Source of the DNA: Apostichopus californicus | Lineage: Eukaryota > Echinodermata > Holothuroidea > Aspidochirotida > Stichopodidae | Direction of reading: 5' to 3' | NCBI GenBank assembly: GCA_020650975.1 | Contig: JAIPMN010000730.1 | Location: 1-64,000 of the forward strand | DNA: 64,000 bases | Shown: positions 1 to 13,800 of the stretch, piece by piece | Position numbering within the stretch: the first letter of the stretch is position 1 | Layout of the letters: each line of letters starts with the position of its first letter | The notes under the pieces: model-generated | The model's database searches: none | Told to the model about the DNA's origin: nothing | The model's input: only the letters and a program-made list of their open reading frames with translations | Made by a program: the position numbers and the translations under genes

Positions 1-734
1 ATGGTTATGTTTGCTGTATGAGGGAGAGAGAGAGGAGGGGGGGGGGAGTGGGGTGGAGGGCGGGGGGTTTATCTTTGCTCTTGACTGGATATGCGTCTGG
101 AGCTAACAGAGGGGCATTACTAACTTGAGAGCCAGAGCAAATCAAGGGATAATGCATCATAATAGTCTAGCCAATGGAACAGTAAAACACTGCTATTTGC
201 TACTTATTGGATCTCATCTGGAGTTTGCCTTTGTGTCAAACCTTTGAGGTCATTGTTGAGGTGAATGCCAATATTTGTTTATCTTTTGTAATTTACAATG
301 TTGACAGAATGAATGATTTACTAGAAAAAATGAAAAGAAAGATGACTGATGAGAGAGAGAAATTAATAAACAAAAATGAATTGAAATTGATGATACGACC
401 TTTATTTACAAAAAGCATTTTAATGCATTTGTGTTGTGCAGTGTTTGAACGTTTCACTCTCACCCCTTTTCCAACCCCTTCCCCCCCCCCCCCCCTTGTT
501 CAAATAAAACTACAAACAGTTCCTATTTTATCTGTTTCATTTCAAGAAATGTATACTGACAGTCAGGTCACATATTTCAGAATTTTTGAAGCTTAATTTT
601 CTGGAGGTTTTTTTAGTGACAGGTTGCATCTGCAATATCATCTTAAAATATACAAATCTTTTCTACTTTAATAAGAAAACAAATTAAGCGGAATCTGATG
701 AATATTTCAATGTTTTCTACAATTCCTGTCTGTC

Positions 735-1350
735 AGTTTTCAGTGAGTCGGGACAATTTCTCAGTGCTAATACCACTCAAAACTGTACTCTGAGTTCATG
801 CTTCAAAGCACTATACTGACAGTATGAACAGTTCCGAAATTTTACATAACCTGAATAAGAGAAAAATTATATTCATACAGCTCGTACTTTCAGTACAAGT
901 GGTTTGAAGCATGACATGAAAGTATAGTTTAAACAAACTTGTCCCAACCTGAGTGCAGTTTAACTGAGAAATAATTTTACAAATTTCAGTCGACAGTATA
1001 ATATCATAATCCACATTTTTTGGCCCCAAAACAAGTAAAAAGTCAACAAGTTAAAGTTATACAATTCACACAAATTATGGCAAATATATTGAAATTTCTG
1101 GTTGTGCTCTTTTTGTCATTTGGACAATTTTCGAATGCTTTAGAATACAGATATAGATTTCTAACTACTTTGGAGTGATGGTACGAACAGTTCAATACTA
1201 CTAATACTGTCCATACCAGTGCTTTGAAGCATGACGAGAAAGTATTGTACCGACCGCATTGTCCCAACTGGATGGTCAATTCCATCTTCCCATTCGGGAC
1301 AATTTTTTACGTTATGCTTTGAAGCATTCACACCGACAGTATGAATATAA
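735..1350. repeat. Dispersed repeat family, several diverged copies
   Basis: The stretch at about 799-835 is repeated, in the opposite orientation, at 8969-9008, with a shared core containing GGAACTGTTCATACTGT and TGCTTTGAAGCAT. The similarity continues through an ACAGTTT..GAGTGGTA block to an AATTGTCC block. Further related pieces lie at about 895-950 and 1180-1345, some in inverted order, including GGGACAATTT blocks. No open reading frame is associated. It looks like an old non-autonomous DNA element, but ends and target-site duplication are not clear. Confidence 0.55.
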
Positions 1351-2235
1351 TGTTTCAATCAGCAATAGGTACAGAAAAGTTCAAAGAAATATAATTAAAA
1401 TTCTTCTATAAATATATCATATATTAAGTCGTTCCATAATAAAAATACTGTGTGATTTGAATAATGCATAAATTAAAAGGACAGATGCATAGATTAAAAT
1501 GTTGACTGGTGTACTTATAACTTTAGACGTAATGTCTGCACACTCATAACAGCTACAGTTGTTTTTCTACATCAACAAAATTACATTCAAGTATAGAAAA
1601 GATGGTTTCAAAGATTATTACACGATATATTATTGGCATGTTTTGCTTATTAAACAAGTTACGAATGCATAGAATTGAATACTGAAGTTGGATGAAATAA
1701 GGACAGATAGAAATTGATAGCAAAGGACTCTTACTTTGATCCATCCATTTTGCCCTTTTTATTGGACTGGAGGGAAGGTTGGTGATATAAATCAATTTTA
1801 AAAGAACATTTTATGGATGTGTGTTTAAAGGTCATCAGTATGAAACCTCATGGCCTCAAATATGCTAGAAAGTTGAAAAATGGTCATTCCTGCTCCAACT
1901 TCCATAAGCATTTCACTTGCCACTTGCAAAGTATTTTTCCACATCAAGACAACAAATTGTCGAACTTAACACTCCTTGATGTTTGGAAAGAAGTTAGAGA
2001 TTAAGAACCATCAAGAACATTCTTTTTCAAAATTTTTAGTAAGTTTTTATTGCCCAATACTGATCACCTTTAAACAGTTGGTAGCATGTGCTGCTTGACT
2101 ACTGACTTAAATTAGATGAGAATAATTTATGTAACCATTTCAACTTAAAGCCATTCATTCTTGATGCAGTACTTCGTGCTCCATATCCTGGCAAGATCTC
2201 TCCCAGAAAAGGTTGCCATCAAATGATAATCATCC

Positions 2236-2241
2236 TTTATT
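2236..2241 (-). terminator. Candidate poly(A) signal of the AK5-like gene
   Basis: TTTATT on the plus strand reads AATAAA on the minus strand, about 470 bp past the stop codon at 2708-2710. It is the first canonical hexamer I see downstream; an ATTAAA variant lies nearer, around 2630. Confidence 0.4.
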
Positions 2242-2707
2242 TTATCAGGTAAATATAGATAGTTTTGTAATTGCAAAATAAAGGCCTAGCTATATGTAGT
2301 TACTATAATGTTAGTATGGCAGGCCTAAGCTATATACCCATGGCTACTTGCTTCATAAATGTTTTACACTTTCTCAAGGTGTATAAACATCTTTTTAGCT
2401 AATGCAACCAGCAACACATATTTTGAGCAAGCGATACGTATTTCAAGCGATTTTTCGGTGGGAACAAAACTCACTGAAACGCAAGCAGGCTTTCTTCACA
2501 GTTGTGGTTCTAAACTAGACATTACAATGAAAGCTAACTTGGGTATGTACTTAGGCATTAGTATGAATAAAATTTAAAAAAGTTAGAAGAGATAAAAGTG
2601 AGAGAAAAGTCATTACAATATATTACATGTTTAATTAAGTAAGAACCTACACTGAAATTAGGCTATATGTCTGCTGAATACAGTTCACTTGCCATGCATT
2701 GCAAGGC

Positions 2708-4846
2708 TTAGGCTTGTGGTGTCCCACTGTTAGTATCTTCGCTGATTATTGAGATGAACGTTAGGATATTGGTTAGGTCTTCACCAGCATCTTTGAAGGA
2801 CACCTAAAGAAGAATGAGAAATAAACTCTTACAACTGAAACGACGATCTTACAAACACATTCGCCTATAAACTTGAACAAGCAGTCACTGGAGGTAAGGT
2901 CTTGTACTACTGTAAAGGTGGGGCCACATGAGAGATTACATTATTGCCTCAAGGCTCAAACAAGCATTTGAAAAAGATTGATTACGTGAAAGGTGGGGGG
3001 GGGGGGTTTGGAGGGTGTAGGGGTACCCTTCCATGTGACATGTTTCACACGGAAGGGACTATCAATTTTTCAAACATTGATGAAAGGAATATGTAAGTGT
3101 GGTCTGTTTTTGTTCAGTTGGGCAGGGCAAGGGGCCTCATACTAATAGCTGGTTTTCAAGGATATGTGAATAAGATTAGTTTATATTTAATACAATGCAT
3201 AATTTGGCTTGTTTTAAAGAGACATCCTAACAACATTCCTTAATGTTTTCTTTCAAGAATAAAGTAAGTCTGTTACTCATTAATTAAGGCAGGTAACTGA
3301 TTAATTAAGGCGCAATGTTTCAAGCTGCTCTTATTCCAAATGAGCCACCAGAGGAAGCCACAATGTTGTTGTTTTCATGTGAATATAAGTGTGCAAACAT
3401 ATCTATAATGTGTACACAACTTTGCTTGTTTCTTTATGATGTAATTCACTCGTGGAGGTCTTGAGATCTCCATCTTGGTCTCCAATCTTCAGTAATCGGT
3501 CTTTATCTAAGACCACATCACTGCAATTTATGCATGTCAAATCTTTTAAAGTTGTATAGCAAGCATTACCGTACCTCCATAACCCTATCTTTTCTCTCAT
3601 CCTCTTTCTGATAGTAGTCCACTACCGCAGTCACAGAGTCAAAGAATGATGATATCTTCTTCTTTGCTGCATCACCGGTATCATCCGCCCTCCCACTCGT
3701 CTCTGCTCTCGAAGCAACGTTTTGTTCTAATTCTTCAGAAGTACCTGACAGTACCACCACTTTATGTTCTGCTGCAAACTGATAATGAAATAACAGCAAA
3801 AAATATATCTCTCAATTAGCACTGTCAACAGTGAAAGTTTCCAACAACAGATGGATGGGGTGGAGAGGAAAATGATGAAATGAGGGATGGAAACAGGTGA
3901 GGTGAAGGCTAGATACGGGTGATGGGGGGGGGGGGGGGGGAACAGAAGGGGCAAGCTGGAGCAGATGAATTATAATACATTTATGAAGACAAATAGGTAC
4001 AATATAGTTTACTAACTTGCTCAATATTTCCATAACTGAGTTAACCTTGGTAGTGACCTGTAACTGACACTTCATAATAATAATATTTTGCTTTTTTTTT
4101 ATACATATATCATTTTTTTTTTTTTTTTTTTTAAAAATAATATTTCATGGCAAAGGAAGGAATGAAAGTAGAACGTACTTAGTCTTAATTTAGAGAATCA
4201 TCAAATATGTTGAGGAATTAAGTTTGATATATAAATTAATATAGCCAGTCCTACACAAATTATTTATGTAGTAAAACATACATGTACAGAGACATACCTT
4301 CATGTTTCATGATTTTGCCAAATTTATCCATGGAGTTAATATAGAAAATATGTCATGTTTAAATATGGTCACTAAAGTTAGGCATGATTCTTGGAACTGA
4401 AGATAACTGACTATATTTCTGACTATCTGACCACCTTGGCAAAAAACCATCTTCCCTTACACCTTAATAAATATATCACATATCCCAAGTTCCTGACCCC
4501 ATCTACATTCCCCACCTCCCTCCTTCATACACCTGTTGGATTCTTTTCCAAATTCTTCTCCGACTTACCTCTTTAGAAAATGTTTCTGCTTGGTCTACTG
4601 TTCTTGGGAAACCTTCGATAACAAATTCCAGGGATTCTTTAAACTTTGCTATAGCTTCCTTAATGAGTGACATCATTTTATGAACATGGACGATGTCACC
4701 GATGGTGATCGCATCAGCTATTTCTTTATTCTCCTCTGGATCCCTCTCGACCTCTGACCTGATTAGATCACCGGCAGAGATGTAGACAGCATTTTTCTTC
4801 TCAGCTAAATTTTTGGCTACCTCTTTCTTGCCTGAACCAGGTCCAC
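2708..4846 (-). CDS. AK5: AK5-like exons 24-26: adenylate kinase domain 4 and C-terminus
   Basis: Exon 24 (4846-4569) contains Walker [14 protein letters not shown] site [10 protein letters not shown] and [13 protein letters not shown] in one exon; in domains 2 and 3 these lie on two exons. Exon 25 (3778-3575) holds [20 protein letters not shown], a LID with its arginines. Exon 26 (2803-2708) follows the acceptor TTCTTTAG, encodes 31 residues and ends with TAA at 2710-2708. GKKEV in place of GKGTQ just after the P-loop is unusual, so activity is uncertain. Confidence 0.85.
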
Positions 4847-7800
4847 CTGCAAAATTTAAGATACCAAATATAAAGGCAAAAGAAGTGATATTACCTTATT
4901 TCTTCTCTCTTTTCCTTTCAATCACTTCATTTAACCTGTGCTATGATCAATTGGATAAAGGCAGTGGCACTAGGAGCATATTACCTACCATATGGGAGGT
5001 CTTTCATGGGCTTGAACCCTTGCCAGCTAAAGCTAGTGAGGTTGGGTTTTTTTTTTCATCTCAGAGAAATCTAAGAATTTCCCTTCTGACATGGTCTTCT
5101 AAATCGTAAAAATAAACCAAACTGAGCTGAAACTGTACATTGGATAGGCAAGCAAGCCACTTGGCAAGTTCTCCCACATGCACATATGTGTCTGCTGACT
5201 GGTGTAGCCTAACTATGTGGATATCCAAGACTTTCCTCTCCCCAAACCCTCAGTGCCATACTCTTTGGCCAATGCATTTGTTTTCTTTGCTTCATTTCAA
5301 AAGCTCAATTTCCACAATAGCTTTGATACTTGGGGGATATGAACAAGCAAAGAGTGAACTAAAGTGAATTGTACCTATACTGTCTACACAAAGGTGTTAC
5401 ATTTAAATTATGTTTGTACGCCATGGGTGGGTTACAGTTTTATCAAGATATAATACATTGATATGATTATTCATTAGCTAGTTTATAAACCAATCCCAGC
5501 ATGCAACACCACAAGCTTAAATCCTGTAGTGAAAGAATAAATCAGTGATTCACACAGTAGAGACTTCTTGAATGCTGTTCTACTTCTAGCCTACCACACA
5601 GTTCTAATGTGTGCTGACACAGCCTATCCATTAGTGACACATACAACAGTTGCATTAAGTATTAAAGAATGAATCAGATTTTTTATTTCGCCAATGTTGG
5701 AAATGTTGGAAAAGTTGGAAAGCTGCAGCTGTAGGCTACATATTAATATTAATACTACTTGCCAATAATATTGATCAAACATAACAACAGACAGATCGAT
5801 TCTCAAGTCTTACCAATAACGAAGGTAAAATTCATTTGTTTTTGCTCCACAGGCTCAGTTGCAGCTGCTTTTTCATCAAGAGGCGTCAAGCCAACATCTG
5901 TAAAGAGTTTGATAACCTCCGAGAAAACTTCCTCTGGGCCACTCTCTGCTGAAATCTGAAAAGTAAGGCAATCAATGAAGACTAAGTGGCATGTGGGACA
6001 GCAATGTCTTGTCGAAGTTGGGGGTGAGGTGGGAGGAAGGGGGGGGGGGAAGGTGAGAGTAGGGTTATAGACATGATGGCAACTGTTTCTAGGTTGCAAT
6101 ATTATAAGCATAACAAAAATGAATTATTCAATAACAAAAAACTACCAAACGAACAACATGCCATAAGATCATTTCACAGAAACAGCTCACACCCCACAAT
6201 TCCATCTTTAACTCCCATGCTGATGTCATCTGGGTTGCAGCTTATCAGCAGAGGAATGGCAAGCAAGGTTGAAGGTTAATGCAAAGCCTAAGTGGTGACT
6301 ACGGACACACTTTTCTATACTACAATAGTATTTCATATACTCACTAATTTCAACTTATTCCGATTCTTATAATGGTCAACGAGTGGCTGCGTGAGATTAT
6401 GGAATGTTTCTAATCTTTTCTTGATAGTTTCTTCATTCTTGTCCGCACTTCCGCTGGTCTTTGCTTGGTCTAGCAATCTGGCTGTCATCGACTCGTCCGA
6501 GACTTCAAAATAAAGAGCGAAGAGGCACTCACCGATCTGTAAGTTAAATTGATAGCAAGGAAATGAACATGATGGCCTTTGAAGTAAAACTGTTTGGAGT
6601 ATTGTTGATTACGCTTCCCTTTAATTGTAACCTTGGTAACAATGTAAACTTGTGCAAGGCTATGATATCCAGCCTTGTAGTGAACACACCATTACAGTTG
6701 ATACCGACCGGTTTAATTGACACTAGGGGAGTATCATTTTATACTGTTGTTGGCCTAGATAATGAACAAATGATGGCAATGGCAGTGCCAGGAGGGTGGG
6801 GTGGGGGTGAGCTATGGGATGATGATTGCTTGCCCACACTTCACCTGCTTCCCAGTCAGCTACAGTAAAACAAAGTAGAAGTCTTTTGACCCCTATATTT
6901 TTCAGTGATGTGTATTGTATAAAAGTTCACACTGCTTGCACCCCATATCACATCACATCCCACACCCCATCCTACCCCACTGTGGACATTCTGCAATGCA
7001 ACAGAAATAATTAAGAAGAAGAATATGTCCCTCACATGATCACTACTTATCTATAGTTAAGTCGAACATTTTGTACAACTTACTGTCCCCTCAAAGGCTT
7101 CTCCTTGCTGGACCTCCCTGGGATATCCATCGATGAGGTAACCACGGGAACTAGCTGCTTCGGATAACATCTTCTCTTTCAGCAATGTCATGACAACATC
7201 CTGCAAGAACCATCAATTAAGAAATATTTCTGTTTACATCAGAGGGTTTGAATGCAATGATAGAAATACAATTTGTTCTTCTACATGTAGAAAGTAACAA
7301 CTGAGACTGATTCTGTTTCTGGTAATGATTACTTAACACAACAACAATGAACCTAATATTCCTAGTTACAAACATAACAATAGCACATAACATAACAATA
7401 GCATAACAATAACAATAGCACTAACAATACAATAGCATAACAATAGCATGCAAAGTGCAGGATGAGAGTGTATGCACAGAGCAATTTAGACTGTTAAATT
7501 TCTAAGCGAGGGCAAACACAAACGCAGAGGATGAAATTGAAATAGTGTTCCAAGTTCGAAAACCCGGTGACCATTAATTGACTTTCTGGCATATTTGGGG
7601 TCAACGCCATTTAAAGAGTCAAATGTAAAAATGTTAAAAGTAAAAATAATTTTATTTAAAAATTGTTAAAAAAACAAAGAAATTCAAATGGGAAAATACC
7701 CTAATTTCACTCATATTACTCGAAAGAACCTTCATGGAGTTTGAAGGCAAATTAAGAGCCATTACCTGGGACACTAGTTCCCCTTTCTCCATACTTGCAG

Positions 7801-10800
7801 CTAGCTCTTGACCTCGTTCTGACCCCGATGCAACTTCAGATTTCAATATGTCATCATACGACAGGCATGTGAATCCATACTGTTCTGCAATTTTTTCACA
7901 TTGGGTATCCTTGCCCGACTGAGGTCCACCTGTAAATTAAATTAAAGTGTTTGAATTCATATTAATAAAAAAATTAATGAAAAATAAGAGCAACTTAATC
8001 TTGAAAAAGCTTTTGCAAAATTAAACATATATGAAATAAAAATATATAAAAATTAAAATAAACATATATATAAATATTCTTCAAGGTAACAACAAATTCA
8101 ATCCATTTGATCAAGTGATTTATTATGAGTATAGAAGCAACTGATTTACAATTCCGTCCACCCACCCCTTTCCACAAACCTCGACATCCACTTATGATTA
8201 TACCGCTGCTATCATTGATTATTACATAAAAATTAAACATAAATGGATGAAAGAAATTCAAAACTTAATGCATCAATCCATTCCACATCAAAATTGCTTG
8301 TGGATATATTTCATTTTGGAATAACAGATTAACAACTGTTTGCTCTCAAGGTCAACATAAGTCTAACTAGTAAGAAACATAGCCATTCTTACAATGACTC
8401 ACCATAGTTAACAGTAACTTACAGTATACTAAAATGGTTACCATGCGGCAATCAAAGATCCCTTCTCTATCAATGTTGTTCTAAAATGGCTCCCTGATGT
8501 CTTTAACAACATATCTTCCTTGAATGTACATGTTTACTTAGTAATGTTGTAAAACAGGAGTTTCAGTCACATGATTGGGGTGATGTGAAGCATGGGAGGG
8601 GGATGGTGGGGGAGGGGGTCGGTGGGGCAGGGGGATCTTCTTGTATTGACATGAAGGTGGTAAGACAAACTTAAGAAGACAACAACTTTAACATTAAATT
8701 GCAATTTAGGTGACATGTTGCCCCACCCCCCTTTCTTCTATGCTATAAACATATGTAACAATACAAATTGTATTACTAAACAGAAAAAGTGACATCAACT
8801 CACCTATGACAGATATAATCTTCTTGTCTTTCAATTCAGCGGGTGAAGAATTGATAGCTAGTAAAGCAACAAAAAATATGATACATTACAAAAGTTAAAG
8901 AAATTGCAGATATGAATATTGAATTTGCTGCAAAGTACAGAACTATTTTCTATCAGATAAAGGATAGGAACTGTTCATACTGTAAATACCAGTGCTTTGA
9001 AGCATAATATGTGGGGACAGTTTAGAGTGGTAATTGTCCGAAAAACTGACTGAAAAGGTGCATTTCAATCGCTAAAGCTTAAACATAAATGTTAAATGGA
9101 AACAAAGAATGCAACAAAGAAGTTCTTGTACCTACTAGCTTTGGTTGAAAGATACTAACAGCATCATAATCATCATCTAATAAACTGTAACCATAGTGAT
9201 ACTACTAGAATAAACTGTAACCATGGTGACATGATTATCATGAGATTTGTGACTGTACTGCCACTATTAACATACCTGTGCCTGGTTTAGAGATATTAAA
9301 TTCTTCAAAGATTTTCTGTACTTCAGCATACACTTCATCTGGTGAGGATTCTGCAGGTACCTGAACGATTGAACAATAATCAACAAATATTCATAAAGTC
9401 TTACGGAAACTAAAAAATAATGCTGACGAACTTCTTTTGAAGCAAACCAAACAGGAGTCGATTATGAGAATCACATGAAATTAAGATAAGATCAAGGAGC
9501 CTCTTTTTTTGTGAAAAGTGGTTCCATGGTCACAGGCCTTTTGTAGACCTAGGAGCCTCATGGTGGGAACCAGGAGTCAGTTTGTAATTTTTAAATGAAG
9601 AACGCGGCATTAAGGTTATACCATCAACGTACAGGGGCAGGGGCTAAAGTATGAAACATCTGGGTGCCAGTTAGGAATTTTTGGGCTCTGTTGGGTGCCT
9701 GCTTAGTTTCACCCCTGCCTTGAATGATGACTTGATCAAATATTTTCAATTCAAATGAATTAGGTTTGAAGAGAGTCAACTTTAAGGAGGCACATTTTTG
9801 CAACATTGACTTTTTTTCCTGTTTCCTTCCACCCATGCAAATATTATTTGACAGCACATATTTCATTTCATTTTTATTTATTTATTTTTTGTTCTATCAC
9901 AACATAAGTATGACATATGACATAGGAGATAAGAAACAATACTTGTGAAAGGGAGTGTACTAAAAAACCCTATAGGGCTTGTTGGGTAGTGACACTCCCT
10001 GAAAAAATACAGAACTATACAATTAGAAAAGAGAACCAAAAAAACAAAACAAACAGAACCACCCCTGCCTCTCCCTTCCCTCACCCTTCCCCCCCCAGTT
10101 TCATATCATGAAAGAAATACTGAATACCCTTTGAAGCTTAAATAGGAAGTCCTTTCTCCGACCACCCCCTCCCCACCCTTCCCCCTCCCCACACACACCT
10201 CTAACCTACCAACCTAACATAGAAACGATAATACTAAGACAGATTTACCTTCCCTAGCTTGTTCCTCCCAGCAAAGAGTTCAATAACTGGCTCTGTCACA
10301 TTGTGGAATGTCTTCAATCTCTTGGCTATCGTTTCCTCGTTGTCATCCTCTCGTCCGCTCGTCTCTGCTCGTTTCAACAATCTACTCATCAAAGTCTCAT
10401 CAGAAACATCAAAGAATAACATGAACTTGCCCTCTGCAATCTGAAACACAAGGAAATAAATACATAAATGTTAAAACTTTAAACAATACCAACTGTGTTT
10501 GCTATTCCCATGTTGCTATACAATTGTGTTAGCTATTCCTATGTTGCTATACAGTGGAGTGTGCTACTCTTTTGTTGCTATACAGTGGTGTGCTACTCTT
10601 ATGTTGCTATACAGTGGAGTGTGCTACTCTTATGTTGCTATACAATTGTGTTGCTATTCCTATTTTGCTATGCAATGGTCTTTGCTACTCCTATGTTGCT
10701 ATACAATGGTGTTTGCTACTCCTATGTTGCTATACAATTGTGTTGCTATTCCTGTGTTGCTATACAATGGTGTTTTGCTACTCTTATGTTGCTATACAAT

Positions 10801-13800
10801 TGTGTTGCTATTCCTATGTTGCTATACAATGGTGTTTGCTACTCCTATGTTGCTATACAATTGTGTTGCTATTCCTGTGTTGCTATACAATGGTGTTTTG
10901 CTACTCTTATGTTGCTATACAATTGTGTTTGCTATTCCTATGTTGCTATACAATGGTGTTTGCTACTCCTATGTTGCTATACAATTGTGTTGCTATTCCT
11001 GTGTTGCTATACAATGGTGTTTTGCTACTCTTATGTTGCTATACAATTGTGTTGCTATTCCTGTGTTGCTATACAATGGTGTTTTGCTACTCTTATGTTG
11101 CTATACAATTGTGTTTGCTATTCCTATGTTGCTACTATACTACTATACTATTGCTGTTAGTGACTATATCTATATGTAACAATGAAAACCTGGTCAAGAT
11201 TCAGTCACAAGTTGGTGTGAAACTTTATCTCAAATATTCCGCTCTTTAAACTATCGTTGATAAAGTGGTCAGTCATCAGAACTTTCCAGAGGTTGTCCAT
11301 TGTCTGATCACAATGAATATTCATGATGCCAACTACTTTGGTCAGCCAATTGGGACAATAGTCTTTTCAAATGATTGGGACAATAGTGAACCAAAATGAC
11401 TTGGAAAGGACCGTACATATTAGATAGTGATTATTTAAATATTTTGGTGTACGGTATTCCCGGATTTCCTGATTACATGAAGAAATGCACTCCCTGCTTT
11501 TATGAGGACATGCCTCACTTTATCAGTATCCATGACGATACCACCGATTTTTATGAGACTATGTCTACTTTTAAAATTAAATGGATCCCCAACCTCCTCC
11601 CCCTTCCCTCCTGACAACCTTTTTTAAAGTTAGTTAGGTCTGCTTTCTCACCTGTTCCTCAAACTCCTGTCCGTTCTCCAACGATCTCGGGAAACCATCA
11701 ATCAGGAATCCATCGCAGGATTCAATCTTTGATAATAATGCCTCCTTGAGCAGGGCAATGGTGATCACCTGAGGGCGGTAAAGTCAGGAAGAGAATAATT
11801 CACGCTGCAGGTGTTTTGTTTTTTATTTAAGATCAAAATGAGGCAAATCAGATGAGGCTCATTGCATGATCCCAGAACAGTTTCAGCTAAGATAGTAATT
11901 TATGTAACACTAGGCCTATGTACATCTGCTATGAGAGTGTTGGACAGACGTCCCAATTTGTAGAAGTTCCATATCAGTAAAATATTAGAGTTTCAGTATT
12001 TGGAGAGTCTTTTCAGTGCACGAAATTGGAAAGAAATTTGCACGAGATTGCATTGTTGATCAAGCACACGTCAGTTGATCTAGAATAAGAACGTGATTGG
12101 CCTGTTTATGACTTGACGCACGAAAGGTCAAGGGTTATGGTTTGTGTACAAAGAAATGTCAGAATTTTGTAAACAATCTGTGTCTCCAGTATCAAATTTC
12201 ATGTTTGCGTGAAATTCCATTAAATTTAAAGAGATCCTTGAGGTATATTTTAACATTTACTACGTACATCCCTATTTTAGGCCCATTTCCGTGTGATTTA
12301 CGGAAATTCTGTGCCACTTGAGAGGTATGGTGTTGCCTTGCCTAGGGTAATGAGTTGTTATACATTTTGAAAAGAAAATATTGGATTACCTGTATAAGTA
12401 TAAAAATGCAACAAAGCAAATTTGATATATTTTGGCTCATGTAATTGTGGGTAAGGTTACCCTATGTCCAGGCAGGACCTCTTTTATCTTCCTTATGTGA
12501 GCATCCAAGTGGATTTTTGGATAGCTCTGACAAAGTTGTTATATTGTCATTGCAAAAAACTTTCTCTGCTATGATTTGATCATCTAGTCACTCCAATTTC
12601 AGCACAGGAAGTTAAATTGTTAATAGTAAGAGTCCTTCAACTGTTCTGATCTTACAATTTCTTTGAGTTGGATTTTGGTCACCTCCATTGAAATTAATTT
12701 TTGTGAACACTAAGGGGAAGGAGAAAACATCAACTTAGACCCGGCCTACCCAGGCTGCGGCAAACTTGAGCTCCTGTCTTCAGATATAATATGGTGACTC
12801 TATTTGTGGGATTCACAATTCACCTTTCATAATATTTTCACCTTTTTAGATTGATAAATTGCTAAAGATGCCAAGGCAATATATAATAAAGCTGTACGAC
12901 TCACATTCGGTACTAATGCACCGTCCTTTATGATCTCAGTGATTTTCTGACCTCTCTCGTCACCGGCCGATGCCGCATCTCGCAAGAGGTCCCCGGTAGC
13001 AAGATGGGTGAATCCATACTCCTGTACAATCTTTTCACATTGTGTACCTTTGCCACATCCTGGTCCCCCTGAAGAAAAATTTAAGAAAAAAAAAAAATTA
13101 AAATATGGAAGTTTTCAAGAAAAGTGAGCATTGGCTTGCAGGATTAATATTTGTTATTAATTTGTGATGACTGCTTGTTTATTTATTTTTTTTTGTGGCA
13201 GAGCCTGATTTAACCAAATTTAACTTATTTGTAAGTTTTCTCTTTTACGGTATATGTAAAAATTAAGTTACCATATAATAATTATAGCTTAATACTCAAT
13301 CAAAATATTATTTGCACTTCTTTTCCTTTGTTTTCTTAAAAGTTTTCTGTTCATGTACTGTTCATATATCTGACTGCAGGTCATAACAGTACAGTGAGTT
13401 GATCACTAGTAGTATCTACAATTTCCTTCGTACATTACTGAAGAAGACATCTTTTTGAATCCTATTTTTCAAAGTTTGAAGTCAGATTAATTAATTTTAA
13501 GCAGCTTAACTTGTATTTTCTAAAACACTTTTCTCGTTAGGCGAAAACTGCACATGTGGAACTTTGAACTAGTCTAGTCAACCATCCAGGCCATGAGTTC
13601 TTTCACGAGATTGTGTTACTTTAGATTCAGAGGTCTGTAAAACGTACAGATTATGCACATCAGGCTGGTCACTGATATCAAGGCCCTCTGTAGAAATGCT
13701 CGAGAGCCCTAATTTGATCAGATAACCTATGGATGTCCCTTTAAGTAGAATGATATAATCAAACTGATTGATCTACTTGTTTGGTCGCTCTACGATCAGT

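Larger units (their letters stand above)
1..2707. other. Intergenic region downstream of the AK5-like gene
   Basis: No coding exon is recognisable here. It starts with a G-rich low-complexity tract (about 27-68) and has a C-run near 480-496. A dispersed repeat family occupies about 735-1350. The part next to 2707 should be the 3' UTR of the minus-strand adenylate kinase gene. Short open frames in this stretch show no family resemblance. Confidence 0.6.

Noticed and set aside
10495-11249. Three overlapping plus-strand open frames of 221-231 codons
   Set aside because: They are the three frames of one minisatellite with a stop-poor unit; the translations are low-complexity repeats of MLLYN / CCYT / YVAIQ.
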